Source of the DNA: Methylobacteriaceae bacterium
Lineage (GTDB): Bacteria > Pseudomonadota > Alphaproteobacteria > Rhizobiales > Beijerinckiaceae
Length of the DNA stretch: 64,000 bases
Direction of reading: 5' to 3'
Assembly: GCA_947444195.1 (NCBI GenBank)
Contig: CANEZL010000013.1
Coordinates: forward strand, 1-64,000
Below the pieces are notes generated by a model. That model saw only the letters and a list, made by a program, of their open reading frames with translations, ran no database searches and was not told the origin of the DNA. Position 1 is the first letter of the stretch, and every line of letters starts with the position of its first letter. Of this stretch, positions 52,081 to 61,327 are shown piece after piece. The translations under genes were made by a program, and so were the position numbers.

Positions 52081-54498
52081 ATGCGCTTGATCCTTCGCTT
52101 CTTCGGCTTCCTGTTCAGCGCCGCCGCGGTGCTGTTCGTGGTCGCCGCGGCCGTGGGCGCGTTCTTCTACTGGAAGTACAGCCAGGACCTGCCCGACCAC
52201 GCCCAGCTCGCCAATTACGAGCCGCCGGTGATGACGCGCGTCCACGCGGCGGACGGCTCGCTGCTGGCCGAATACGCCCGCGAGCGCCGGCTCTACCTGC
52301 CGATCCAGGCGATGCCCAAGATCGTGGTCGCGGCCTTCCTCTCGGCGGAGGACAAGAACTTCTACAAGCACGGGGGCATCGACCCCGAGGGCATCGTGCG
52401 CGCCGTGCTCACCAACGCCAAGAGCGGCAAGAAGCAGGGCGCCTCGACCATCACGCAGCAGGTGGCCAAGAACTTCCTCCTGAGCAACGAGCAGACCTAC
52501 GACCGCAAGATCAAGGAGGCGCTGATCGCCCTGCGGATCGAGTCGGCCTTCTCGAAGGACAAGATCCTCGAGCTCTACCTGAACGAGATCTTCCTCGGCA
52601 CCATCGTGCCCGGGCGCAACCTGCACGGCGTCGCCGCGGCCGCCCTCGACTATTTCGGCAAGTCGGTCCACGAACTGACCATCAACGAGGCGGCCTACCT
52701 CGCCGCCCTGCCGAAGGGGCCGAACAACTACCACCCCTACCGCAAGACCCAGGCGGCCCTCGACCGGCGCAACGAGATCATCCGCCTGATGCGGGAGAAC
52801 AACTACATCACCCGCGAGGAGGAGGAGGCGGCGCGCAAGCAGCCCCTCGGCGTCAACCCGCGCGTCGCCTTCCCGAACGCGGCCAACGCCAACTACTTCA
52901 CCGAGGAGGTCCGCCGCGAGATCTCCGAGCGCTACGGCGAGAAGAAGCTCTACGAGGGCGGCCTCTCGGTCCGCGCGACGCTCGACCCGAAGATGCAGGC
53001 CTGGGCGCGCAAGGCGCTCATCGACGGCCTCGTGCGCTACGACCAGTCCCACGGCTGGCGCGGGCCCGTGGCGAAGGTCAGCCTGGTCGGCCGCGACTGG
53101 GGCATGGCGGCCTCCGAGGTTCCGGTCCTCGGCGACGTGGCCCCCTGGCGGCTCGCCGTGGTGCTGGGCACCGGCGCGGGCGGCGTGCAGATCGGTCTCC
53201 AGCCTCGGCGCGAGGCCTCGGGTCAGGTCTCCAAGGACCGCGACACCGGCGTGATCCCGCCCGAGGGCATGCGCTGGGCCGGCCGGGCCGGCCTCGCCGC
53301 GGGCGACATGGTCTACGTGGAGGCCATGGATGGCGGGCGCGGCACATACCGCCTGCGCCAGAAGCCGGAGGTCTCCGGCGCCATCGTGGCCATGGACCCC
53401 TATACGGGCCGCGTCCACGCCATGGTCGGCGGCTTCTCCTACGACGAGTCGGAATTCAACCGGGCGACCCAGGCCATGCGCCAGCCCGGCTCCTCCTTCA
53501 AGCCGATCGTCTACGCGGCGGCGCTGGACAACGGCTACACCCCGTCCTCCATCGTGCAGGATTCGCCGATCACCATCGAGGCCGGTCCCGGCCAGGAGGC
53601 GTGGACGCCCTCGAACTACGACGGCAAGGCGGGCGGTCCGCACACCCTGCGCTACGGCATCGAGCACTCGAAGAACCTGATGACCGTGCGGCTCGCCAAG
53701 GATGTCGGCATGCCGCTCATCGCCGAGTACGCCCGCCGCTTCGGCGTCTACGACGACATGCTGCCGGTGCTGCCGATGTCCCTGGGGGCGGGCGAGACCA
53801 CCGTGATGCGCATGGTCACCGCCTATTCCATGCTCGCGAACGGGGGACGCCGGATCCGGCCCACGCTGATCGACCGCATCCAGGACCGGGTCGGCGAGAC
53901 GATCTACCGGCACGACACCCGCAAATGCGTCGGCTGCGACGCCGAGAAGTGGTCGGGCCAGGACGAGCCGAAGCTGGTGGACGATTCCGAGCAGGTGCTC
54001 GACCCGCTCACCGCCTACCAGATCACCTCGATCATGGAGGGCGTGGTCCAGCGCGGCACCGCCACCATCCTGAAGCAGGTCGGCAAGCCGCTCGCCGGCA
54101 AGACCGGCACGACGAACGACGCCAAGGACGCGTGGTTCGTGGGCTTCTCGCCGGATCTCGCGGTGGGCATCTACGTGGGCTTCGACAAGCCGCGCTCGCT
54201 CGGCGACCGGGCGACCGGCGGCGGCCTCGCCGCGCCCATCGCCCTCGACTTCCTGAAGCAGGCCCTCAAGGACAAGCCGCCGACGCCGTTCCGCGTGCCG
54301 CCGGGCATCAAGCTCATCCGCGTGAGCACGTCCTCGGGCATGCGCGCCGGTTCGGGCGAGGGCGCCGGCACCATCCTCGAGGCCTTCAAGCCCGGCACCG
54401 CGCCGCCCGACGCCTACGTCGCCCGGCCCGACGGCCCGGCCGGCTCCGCCGTGGCCCCCGACGCCGACCGGGCCGCCCAGGCCGGCGGCCTCTACTGA
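52081..54498 (+). CDS. mrcA: Penicillin-binding protein 1A (bifunctional)
   Basis: An 805-residue enzyme with one membrane helix (residues 5-28), a GT51 glycosyltransferase domain with catalytic Glu in SAEDKNFYKHGGID (about 90) and STITQQVAKNFLL, an OB-like insert, and a transpeptidase with SSFK near 472, SNYDGK and KTGTTND near 674. It polymerises and cross-links peptidoglycan. ATG 52081 is chosen; upstream frame is artefactual. Lies 249 bases after the amidase gene. Confidence 0.95.
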   Translation: MRLILRFFGFLFSAAAVLFVVAAAVGAFFYWKYSQDLPDHAQLANYEPPVMTRVHAADGSLLAEYARERRLYLPIQAMPKIVVAAFLSAEDKNFYKHGGIDPEGIVRAVLTNAKSGKKQGASTITQQVAKNFLLSNEQTYDRKIKEALIALRIESAFSKDKILELYLNEIFLGTIVPGRNLHGVAAAALDYFGKSVHELTINEAAYLAALPKGPNNYHPYRKTQAALDRRNEIIRLMRENNYITREEEEAARKQPLGVNPRVAFPNAANANYFTEEVRREISERYGEKKLYEGGLSVRATLDPKMQAWARKALIDGLVRYDQSHGWRGPVAKVSLVGRDWGMAASEVPVLGDVAPWRLAVVLGTGAGGVQIGLQPRREASGQVSKDRDTGVIPPEGMRWAGRAGLAAGDMVYVEAMDGGRGTYRLRQKPEVSGAIVAMDPYTGRVHAMVGGFSYDESEFNRATQAMRQPGSSFKPIVYAAALDNGYTPSSIVQDSPITIEAGPGQEAWTPSNYDGKAGGPHTLRYGIEHSKNLMTVRLAKDVGMPLIAEYARRFGVYDDMLPVLPMSLGAGETTVMRMVTAYSMLANGGRRIRPTLIDRIQDRVGETIYRHDTRKCVGCDAEKWSGQDEPKLVDDSEQVLDPLTAYQITSIMEGVVQRGTATILKQVGKPLAGKTGTTNDAKDAWFVGFSPDLAVGIYVGFDKPRSLGDRATGGGLAAPIALDFLKQALKDKPPTPFRVPPGIKLIRVSTSSGMRAGSGEGAGTILEAFKPGTAPPDAYVARPDGPAGSAVAPDADRAAQAGGLY

Positions 54499-54526
54499 AC
54501 CGACCCGAAGACCGGACCACGGCTGG

Positions 54527-54566
54527 AGGCCCCTCCCGCATCGCGCGGCGAGGGGCCTTTCCTTTT
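54527..54566 (+). terminator. Intrinsic terminator of mrcA
   Basis: AGGCCCCTC and GAGGGGCCT arms enclose a 14-base loop, followed by TTTCCTTTT. It starts 29 bases after the stop. Confidence 0.8.
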
Positions 54567-54604
54567 CGGGCGTCGGTCCCGAAGGCCGGCCCGTACTCCG
54601 CGCA

Positions 54605-54632
54605 AGAAAAAAGCCGCTCCGAGGAGCGGCTT
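54605..54632 (-). terminator. Intrinsic terminator of the purSQ operon (minus strand)
   Basis: Read on the minus strand, AAGCCGCTC-CTCG-GAGCGGCTT is followed by a run of T (the A-tract at 54606-54612). It lies 120 bases past the purQ stop and faces the mrcA terminator. Confidence 0.8.
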
Positions 54633-54751
54633 GAAAGGAGTCATCAGGGAGGCATCAAACAGAGTGGACGGAAGAACCACTCGACATCCAGACCATCTGG
54701 AATGCTCCCTTGGTAAACGGGAAACGTTAACGCCCGGTTAAAGCACCGGCC

Positions 54752-55432
54752 TCACGCCGCGAGGCTCCGGAACAGGCCGTGCCCGTCCGTGCCGCCGATC
54801 AGTCCTTCGACGAAGTTCTCCGGATGCGGCATCATTCCCAGCACGTTGCGCTGCTCGGAGTAGATGCCGGCGATGGCGTTTATCGAGCCGTTGCGGTTCG
54901 CGTCCACGGTCAGCGCGCCGGTGGCGTCGCAGTAGCGGAAGGCGACGCGGCCCTCGCCCTCGATGCGCGCGAGCGTCTCCGGATCGGCGAAGTAGTTGCC
55001 CTCTCCGTGGGCCACGCAGACGTCGATGACCTGGCCGGCGGCGTAGGCGCTGGTGAAGCGCGTGTCGTTGCGCTCCACCCGCAGGGTCTGCCGGTGGCAG
55101 ATGAAGCGGCGGTTCACGTTGCGCATCAGCACGCCCGGCAGCAGGCCCGATTCGCACAGGATCTGGAAGCCGTTGCAGATGCCGAGGACGAGGCCGCCGC
55201 GGGCGGCGTGCGCCCGCACCGCGTCCATGGCGGGCGCCCGCCCGGCGATGGCGCCGCAGCGCAGGTAGTCGCCGTAGGAGAAGCCGCCGGGCAGGACGGC
55301 GAGATCGGTGCCGGACGGCAGTTCCGTATCCGCGTGCCAGACCTTCACGACCTCGGCACCGGCGAGGCGCAGGGCCCGCGCCACGTCCGAGTCCCGGTTG
55401 GAGCCCGGAAAGACGACGATCGCCGCGCGCAT
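54752..55432 (-). CDS. purQ: Phosphoribosylformylglycinamidine synthase, glutaminase subunit PurQ
   Basis: A 226-residue class I glutamine amidotransferase. VFPGSNRDSD opens it; LGICNGFQIL carries nucleophile Cys86, and MMPHPEN the His-Glu pair. With PurS and PurL it makes FGAM in purine synthesis. The start overlaps the purS stop (ATGA), so the two are coupled. Confidence 0.96.
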   Translation of the reverse strand: MRAAIVVFPGSNRDSDVARALRLAGAEVVKVWHADTELPSGTDLAVLPGGFSYGDYLRCGAIAGRAPAMDAVRAHAARGGLVLGICNGFQILCESGLLPGVLMRNVNRRFICHRQTLRVERNDTRFTSAYAAGQVIDVCVAHGEGNYFADPETLARIEGEGRVAFRYCDATGALTVDANRNGSINAIAGIYSEQRNVLGMMPHPENFVEGLIGGTDGHGLFRSLAA

Positions 55433-55671
55433 CAGGCGATCTCGATCGTGTAGTTTTCCACCACGGTGTTCGCCAGCAGCTTGTCGCAGGCGGACTTCAG
55501 GGTGGCCTCGGCGGCGGCGCGATCCGCGGCCTCCACGTCGAGGTCGAAGACCTTGCCCTGGCGCACACCGCCCACGCTGTCGATGCCGAAGGACTTCAGA
55601 GCGGCCTCGATCGCCTTACCCTGAGGATCCAGGACACCCGTCTTCAGGGTGACGATGATGCGGGCTTTCAT
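55432..55671 (-). CDS. purS: Phosphoribosylformylglycinamidine synthase subunit PurS
   Basis: A 79-residue protein: MKARIIVTLKTGVLDPQGKA, then SVGGVRQGKVFDLDVE, typical PurS. It bridges PurQ and PurL. First gene of the operon; the 289 bases upstream contain the promoter region, an 11-bp inverted repeat and repeat copy C. Confidence 0.96.
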   Translation of the reverse strand: MKARIIVTLKTGVLDPQGKAIEAALKSFGIDSVGGVRQGKVFDLDVEAADRAAAEATLKSACDKLLANTVVENYTIEIA

Positions 55672-55815
55672 GATCGGGATGCTCTCGTGTGGCGGAGCCT
55701 GCGCCGGGACTCCGGTTCAGCCGTCCAGCGACGACGCTACTCTAACGGAAAGTGCGGAAGCCTGTCGATCAAGCCTCCGGGGGCCGTCAAGGGGAATGGG
55801 TCGGCCTCGGGCTCG

Positions 55816-55860
55816 GCGCATCGTCCTGGAAGCCGATGGCCGCCTCTCGGGACGATGCGC
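55816..55860. repeat. 11-bp inverted repeat beside repeat copy C
   Basis: GCGCATCGTCC at 55816-55826 and GGACGATGCGC at 55850-55860 form a perfect stem with a 23-base loop. Its right side, CTCTCGGGACGATGC, also occurs at 42313-42327 beside copy B, so it may belong to a larger element. Confidence 0.55.
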
Positions 55861-55961
55861 TAGGGCATGCTGCTTTTTCACGGAAACAGTAGCATGCTCT
55901 ATCTCTTTGTAGTCGCACGATGATTTCGGAAAACCGGATTCCACTTTTCCGCATCGTGCTC
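55861..55961 (-). repeat. 101-nt two-hairpin repeat, copy C (inverted)
   Basis: Same element as copy A, in the opposite orientation and again 101 nt. On the plus strand it is bounded on both sides by CTAG. The CTA at 55961-55963 is the stop codon of the small gene that follows. Confidence 0.85.
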
Positions 55962-56197
55962 TAGCGCACGGCGCGGGATCCGCCGCGAATCGGCTCGATG
56001 CTCGTGGCCTTGCGCCAGAGCTGAAGCATCACCCAGGCCGCGACGAGGCTGAACAGCACCATCAGGACGTGCCCGACATGGTCGCCGAGGTCGAACAGGC
56101 CGGCGATCGCCCAGCCGGCGGCGATGGCCACGGCGAAGACCTCGGTGCCGACCAGCACCATCATGCTGACGATCGTGATCAGGTTGCGCGTGTTCAC
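55961..56197 (-). CDS. Small two-helix membrane protein, function unknown
   Basis: A 78-residue protein with two hydrophobic segments (LITIVSMMVLVGTEVFAVAI and LMVLFSLVAAWVMLQL) and a basic tail. No family recognised. Its TAG stop coincides with the boundary of repeat copy C. Confidence 0.6.
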   Translation of the reverse strand: MNTRNLITIVSMMVLVGTEVFAVAIAAGWAIAGLFDLGDHVGHVLMVLFSLVAAWVMLQLWRKATSIEPIRGGSRAVR

Positions 56198-56337
56198 GGT
56201 CCCGTTCCCTCAAGCGTCCTGCGAACCGGGACGGATGCCGGTCTGGGCTGGAAATGGTCGCTCGGGGCCGCGGGCCCCGGCGCGACCGGGCAGTAGCGTG
56301 ATTGCCCTGCCGGGCGCAACCGGGGAGGTGCGGGGCC

Positions 56338-56934
56338 TCAGCGCGGGGCGCGCTTGGCCAGGATCCGCTGCAGCGTGCGGCGGTGCATGTTGAGGCGGCG
56401 CGCCGTCTCGCTGACGTTGCGCCCGCAGAGCTCGTACACCCGCTGGATGTGTTCCCAGCGCACCCGGTCGGCGGACATCGGGTTCTCGGGCGGGTCCGCG
56501 CGCTCGCCCGGCTGGGCCATCAGCGTGCCGTGGATCTCGTCGGCGTCCGCGGGCTTGGCGAGGTAGTCGAAGGCACCGAGCTTCACCGCGTTCACCGCGG
56601 TGGCGATGTTGCCGTAGCCGGTGAGGATGACGCCGCGGGCCTCCGGGCGCTGCTCCTTCAGGCGGGCGATCACGTCGAGGCCGTTGCCGTCGCCGAGCCG
56701 CATGTCGATGACCGCGAAGGCGGGGGCGCGGACCTCGACGGCCGAGAGGCCCTCGGCCACGCTCTCGGCCACCTGCACCTGATAGCCCCGGCTCTCCATG
56801 GCCCGGGCCAGGCGGGTGGAGAACGGCTTGTCGTCGTCTACGATCAGGAGGCTGCGGTCGGCGAGCGCGGCGAGGGGATCGGCGCCGCTCACGGCGGCAT
56901 CGCCCGGCGCGGGGGTTCCGGTCTGCGTCAGCAT
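56338..56934 (-). CDS. actR: Redox response regulator ActR/RegA
   Basis: A 198-residue regulator: receiver domain with DDD at 33-35, phospho-acceptor Asp77 in FAVIDMRLGDG, Lys in YLAKPAD, and a Fis-type helix-turn-helix at the end (CGRNVSETARRLNMHRRTLQ). ActR/RegA/PrrA regulators control respiration, carbon and nitrogen metabolism according to redox state. Downstream of actS on the same strand with 38 bases between. Confidence 0.92.
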   Translation of the reverse strand: MLTQTGTPAPGDAAVSGADPLAALADRSLLIVDDDKPFSTRLARAMESRGYQVQVAESVAEGLSAVEVRAPAFAVIDMRLGDGNGLDVIARLKEQRPEARGVILTGYGNIATAVNAVKLGAFDYLAKPADADEIHGTLMAQPGERADPPENPMSADRVRWEHIQRVYELCGRNVSETARRLNMHRRTLQRILAKRAPR

Positions 56935-56972
56935 GGGACGCGTCCTTTCGAATTCGCTGTTCTGATAGCGCC

Positions 56973-58361
56973 TTATATAGGTGCGGCATCACGTGTTGGC
57001 AGGGGTTGCGATCCCTGCGACGCTTGTAAATTGTGCACGAGGGTGTCGCGCTCGAAGACGTGGCGGGCCCAGGAGATGCGGACCACGGCCCCCCGCGCCC
57101 CCGGCCTGGAGGCGTTGGAGAGGATGATCTGCGCCCCCGAGCGCTCGATCAGGGTCTTGGCGATGAAGAGGCCGAGCCCGAGGCCGCCGCCCACCCCGCC
57201 CTCGCCGGAGCGGTTCCGGCCGCGGGGGCGCGTGGTGACGTAGGGCTCGCCCGCCCGCAGCAGCACCTCGGAGGGGAAACCCGGGCCGTCGTCGCAGATC
57301 TCCAGGGAGACCCGCTCGGGCGTCCAGCGGGCGTCCAGGGCGACGCGCTCCTCGGCGAAGTCGAGGGCGTTGTCGAGGATGTTGCCGAGGCCGTAAAGGA
57401 CGCCGGGATTGCGCCGCCAGAGCGGCTCCGGCCCCTCGCCCGCCCGGGTGATGTCGAGGACGACGCCGAGGGCCCGGTGCGGGGCGGCGAGTTCCTCGAC
57501 GAGCTGGCCGAGGCTCACCGTCTCGAGGAAGTGGCCGTCGCTCCCGCCCAGCGAGGTGAGCTTGCCGAGGATGCCCCGGCAGCGGTCGACCTGCTCGTGC
57601 AGGAGGTCGAGATCGTCCCGCACCGCGGGCGTCGCGCTGGGGCCGAGCTGGCGGATCAGCTCCTTGGTGACGACCATGATGGTGCCGAGCGGCGTGCCGA
57701 GCTCGTGCGCCGCCGCCGCCGCCAGCCCGTCGAGCTGGGACAGGTGCTGCTCGCGGGCGAGGACCAGTTCCGTGGCCGCCAGGGCCTGCGCGAGCTGCCG
57801 GGTCTCCTCCGAGACGCGCCACGCGTAGACGCCGGTGAAGGCGGTGCCGAGCAGGATCGCGGTCCAGACCCCGGAGACGTAGAGGAAGGGCAGCTCGATC
57901 AGCCCGTCGGAGAACCAGGGCAGCGGCTTGTGCACCAGGGCGAGCAGCGTCGCGAGGCCGACGGCGAGGAGCCCGAGCGCGAGGGTCCGCTCCGGCGGCA
58001 GGGCGGTGGCCGAGATCAGCACCGGCGCGAGGAAGAGCAGCGAGAACGGGTTCTGCAGGCCGCCGGTGAGGAAGAGCAGCACCGCGAGCTGCACGATGTC
58101 GAAGGCGAGGAGCAGCGCCGCCGAATCGTCGTTCAGCCGGTAGCTCGCGGGGAAGCGGATGCGCAGGGCGAGGTTGAGCCAGGACGAGGCGGCGATCGCC
58201 AGGAAGCACCAGCCGAAGGGCAGGGTCAGGCCGAGGCCGAACTGCGCGCCCGCCACCGCCGCGCTCTGCCCCGCCACCGCGAGCCAGCGCAGGCGCACGA
58301 AGGTGTCGAGGCGCAGGTGGCGCGCGTCGCGCAGCAGGCGGGAGGGATCGCTGTCGGGCAT
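56973..58361 (-). CDS. actS: Redox sensor histidine kinase ActS/RegB
   Basis: A 462-residue kinase with six N-terminal helices. The quinone-binding motif GGLQNPF is at 100-106, the phospho-acceptor His219 is in AAAHELGTPLG, and the redox-active Cys261 is in VDRCRGIL, all as in RegB. The ATPase domain has DNALDFA and DDGPGFP. ATG 58361 is chosen; a longer frame upstream is unlikely. Divergent from phaZ. Confidence 0.92.
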   Translation of the reverse strand: MPDSDPSRLLRDARHLRLDTFVRLRWLAVAGQSAAVAGAQFGLGLTLPFGWCFLAIAASSWLNLALRIRFPASYRLNDDSAALLLAFDIVQLAVLLFLTGGLQNPFSLLFLAPVLISATALPPERTLALGLLAVGLATLLALVHKPLPWFSDGLIELPFLYVSGVWTAILLGTAFTGVYAWRVSEETRQLAQALAATELVLAREQHLSQLDGLAAAAAHELGTPLGTIMVVTKELIRQLGPSATPAVRDDLDLLHEQVDRCRGILGKLTSLGGSDGHFLETVSLGQLVEELAAPHRALGVVLDITRAGEGPEPLWRRNPGVLYGLGNILDNALDFAEERVALDARWTPERVSLEICDDGPGFPSEVLLRAGEPYVTTRPRGRNRSGEGGVGGGLGLGLFIAKTLIERSGAQIILSNASRPGARGAVVRISWARHVFERDTLVHNLQASQGSQPLPTRDAAPI

Positions 58362-58591
58362 CGGTGCCTTGGGTCGGGCCTTGGTCGGCGCTGTGGGGTC
58401 TCGGCGGCGCTCCGCCGCCCCCGATGATGGAACGGGGCCGGAGCCCCCGCGGTTTCGGAGACTCCTGCCCGGAATCCCGACGTTGTGGGCGCCGGTGCGG
58501 GGAAGCGGCAACCCTCGCGCAATGCGCGCGGGCCAATCTTTCGAACGAAGCCATGTCCGCATCGGCGACGGGCAGGCGACGGGGGAACGAC

Positions 58592-59869
58592 ATGGACCTG
58601 GCATATTTTTGGTACGAGGGCGCGCGCGCCCTGATGGCGCCGACCCGCGTGGCCACCGACCTGACCCGCTACGCGCTGCTCAACCCGGCCAACCCGATGG
58701 CCTACTCGCCCTATGCCCGCGCGGTCGTGGCGGGGTGCGAGATGTTCGAGCGCGTGACCCGCCGCTACGGCAAGCCGAGCTTCGGCTTCCAGAGCACGGT
58801 GGTGGACGGCGTCGCGGTGCCGGTGACCGAGCGCGTGGTCTGGGAGCGCCCCTTCTGCCGGGTCGTCACCTTCGACCGCGGCTTCCTGCGGCCCCCCGCC
58901 GAGCCCCAGCCCAAGCTGCTGATCGTCGCCCCCATGTCGGGCCACTACGCCACCCTCCTGCGGGGGACCGTGGAGGCGATGCTGCCGAACCATCAGGTCT
59001 TCATCACCGACTGGATGGACGCGCGCATGGTGCCGATCACCAGGGGGCGCTTCGACCTCGACACCTATATCGACTACCTGCAGCAGATCTTCGTGGATCT
59101 GGGGCCCGACCTGCACGTCATGGCGGTCTGCCAGCCCGCCGTCCCGGTGATCGCCGCGGTGGCCCTCATGGAGGCGCGCAACGCGCCCACCGTTCCGGTC
59201 TCGATGACGCTGATGGGCGGGCCCATCGACACCAGGCGCTCGCCCACCGCCGTGAACTGCCTCGCCCAGGAACGCGGCCAGGCCTGGTTCGAGAAGAACA
59301 CCATCGCCTACGTGCCGCCGACCTTCCCCGGCGCGTGGCGCCGGGTCTATCCGGGCTTCCTGCAGCTGTCCGGCTTCATGGCGATGAACCTCGACCGGCA
59401 CATGACGGCCCATTCGGACATGTTCGACCACCTCGTGAAGGGCGATGGCGATTCGGCCGAGAAGCACCGCGAGTTCTACGACGAGTACCTCGCGGTGATG
59501 GACCTCACCGCTGAGTTCTACCTCCAGACGGTCGAGACCGTGTTCGTGTCCCATCGCCTGCCCAAGGGCACGATGCGGCACGGGCGCGAGCCCGTCGACC
59601 TCGCCGCCATCCGCCGCTGCGCCATCCTGGCGGTGGAGGGCGAGAAGGACGACATCTCCGGCATCGGCCAGACGCTCGCCGCCCTCGACCTGACGCCGAA
59701 CCTGCCCGACGCGCGCAAGGCCTACCACCTGCAGGAGGGCGTCGGGCATTACGGCGTCTTCAACGGCTCCCGCTACCGGTCGGTCATCGCCCCGCGCATC
59801 GCCGCCTTCATCCGCGAGATGGGGGCGCTGCCGGCGGCGCGGGTGCCGCATCTGCGCCGGGTGAGCTGA
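58592..59869 (+). CDS. phaZ: Intracellular PHB depolymerase
   Basis: A 425-residue enzyme. The nucleophile is Cys180 in MAVCQPAVPV, as in the Cys-type intracellular depolymerases, with an Asp in GEKDDISG and His in GVGHYGVFNG. It degrades native PHB granules in the cytoplasm. ATG 58592 begins MDLAYFWYEGAR. It links with the phasin genes in PHB metabolism and sits beside the redox regulators. Confidence 0.92.
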   Translation: MDLAYFWYEGARALMAPTRVATDLTRYALLNPANPMAYSPYARAVVAGCEMFERVTRRYGKPSFGFQSTVVDGVAVPVTERVVWERPFCRVVTFDRGFLRPPAEPQPKLLIVAPMSGHYATLLRGTVEAMLPNHQVFITDWMDARMVPITRGRFDLDTYIDYLQQIFVDLGPDLHVMAVCQPAVPVIAAVALMEARNAPTVPVSMTLMGGPIDTRRSPTAVNCLAQERGQAWFEKNTIAYVPPTFPGAWRRVYPGFLQLSGFMAMNLDRHMTAHSDMFDHLVKGDGDSAEKHREFYDEYLAVMDLTAEFYLQTVETVFVSHRLPKGTMRHGREPVDLAAIRRCAILAVEGEKDDISGIGQTLAALDLTPNLPDARKAYHLQEGVGHYGVFNGSRYRSVIAPRIAAFIREMGALPAARVPHLRRVS

Positions 59870-60067
59870 GGGTCGAGGCCACCGCCTGGGAGGCGGTTGC
59901 CCCGCCCTCCGGGCGCGAAGGGCGCCCCGCGCGCGGGTCCCGGCTCCGCGGCGGCGGCGAGCGAAGCGAAGCCTGTAGCATAGTCCCGAAAGGTGGCGGC
60001 CGGCGTCCGAGGCGCGTTCAGGAGCTGCGGCGCTGGCAAACGGCCGAGCCTCGGCTAGAATATCGCC

Positions 60068-60814
60068 ATGTTCCAGGCCTTGCTGCGGCGCCTCGACCCG
60101 GCTCCTGCCCCCGACCATATCGAGATCGCCCATGCGGGGGCGGTCTTCCGCATCCTGCTGCGGCGGCGCGACGGCGTCCGCCGCCTGACGCTGCGGGTCT
60201 CGTCGGCCACGGGCGAGGTGGTGATGACGGTGCCCCCCCGCACCGCTCTCGCCACGGCCCGGCGCTTCGCTGCCAACCACGGCGACTGGATCGCCGCCCG
60301 GCTCGCCCGGATGCCCGAGCGCGTCGAGTTCGCGGAGGGCGCTCTGGTGCCCCTGCGCGGCGTCCCGCACCGGATCGTGCGGCGCGGCGAGCGCGGCGGG
60401 GCGACCCGCCTCGAGGCCGACCCGTCCGGCCCGGTGATCTCCGTCTCCTGCGGCGCGCCGCACGTGGCCCGGCGGGTGCGCGAGTTCCTGATGGCCCAGG
60501 CCCGCGGCGATCTCCAGGCGGCCATCGCCCGCTACACCGGCCCCCTCGGCCAGGGGCCGGCGCGGGTGACCTTGCGCGACACGCGCAGCCGCTGGGGGTC
60601 CTGCACGGCGCGGGGCGAGCTGAACTTCTCCTGGCGCCTGATCCTCGCCCCGCCCCTGGTGCTCGACTACCTCGTGGCGCACGAGATGGCGCATCTGCGC
60701 GAGATGAACCATTCCGACCGGTTCTGGAGCCTCGTGCGCCACCTCTGCCCGCACGTGGATCCGGCGGAGGCCTGGCTCAAGCGCGAGGGCGCCGGGCTCC
60801 ACCGCTACGGCTGA
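60068..60814 (+). CDS. YgjP-type (DUF45) zinc metallopeptidase-like protein
   Basis: A 248-residue protein. RSRWGSCTARGELNFSWRL and VAHEMAHLREMNHSDRFW are the family signature: His-Glu-x-x-His plus a third His as zinc ligand. Substrates are unknown. ATG 60068 is used. Confidence 0.88.
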   Translation: MFQALLRRLDPAPAPDHIEIAHAGAVFRILLRRRDGVRRLTLRVSSATGEVVMTVPPRTALATARRFAANHGDWIAARLARMPERVEFAEGALVPLRGVPHRIVRRGERGGATRLEADPSGPVISVSCGAPHVARRVREFLMAQARGDLQAAIARYTGPLGQGPARVTLRDTRSRWGSCTARGELNFSWRLILAPPLVLDYLVAHEMAHLREMNHSDRFWSLVRHLCPHVDPAEAWLKREGAGLHRYG

Positions 60815-60825
60815 CCCGCGCCGGA

Positions 60826-61209
60826 TCAGCCCTTCACGCGCAGCACGCGCTGGCGGACCACGGCGGCCGGCCAGACGGGGCGGGGATCGACCTCGCCCGG
60901 CATCAGGGTGCGCGGCGCCACGCTGTCGCAGATCTCGCGCTGGCGCACGATCACCGGGTTCCCGAACGTGTCGAGGCGGCGCACGAAGCCCCCGTCGCGG
61001 CAGAATCCGGCGATGCCGGCGGCGTCGCCCCGGCGGCCGCGCGGGTTGCGGGGCACCGGCGGATGCTCGACGGTGAGCGGGCCGTCGCGGTTGAGCGAGC
61101 GCTCGATATAGGTGGTCTCGCCCACCGGCAGGCCCTGGGCCTGGGCCGCGGCGATCCCGGCGGCGAGGGTGCCGAGCGCGAGGACGAGGGGGAGAGCACG
61201 CGCGGGCAT
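60826..61209 (-). CDS. Periplasmic protein of unknown function
   Basis: A 127-residue protein with a signal peptide (ends AAAQAQG). Two Cys (GFCRDGG and REICDSV) could form a disulfide. A start 12 codons upstream (61245) is possible. No family recognised. Convergent with the metallopeptidase gene. Confidence 0.6.
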   Translation of the reverse strand: MPARALPLVLALGTLAAGIAAAQAQGLPVGETTYIERSLNRDGPLTVEHPPVPRNPRGRRGDAAGIAGFCRDGGFVRRLDTFGNPVIVRQREICDSVAPRTLMPGEVDPRPVWPAAVVRQRVLRVKG

Positions 61210-61327
61210 GGAGCCGATCCGGGACGGAGTGAGCCTGAGCGCCATCCCTAGAACCCGGCCGGGTTTCACGATAGCGCTTTGCGGCAACAATAGGACGCGG
61301 CGCATCGCTTGACAGGGGCAGAGCCGC

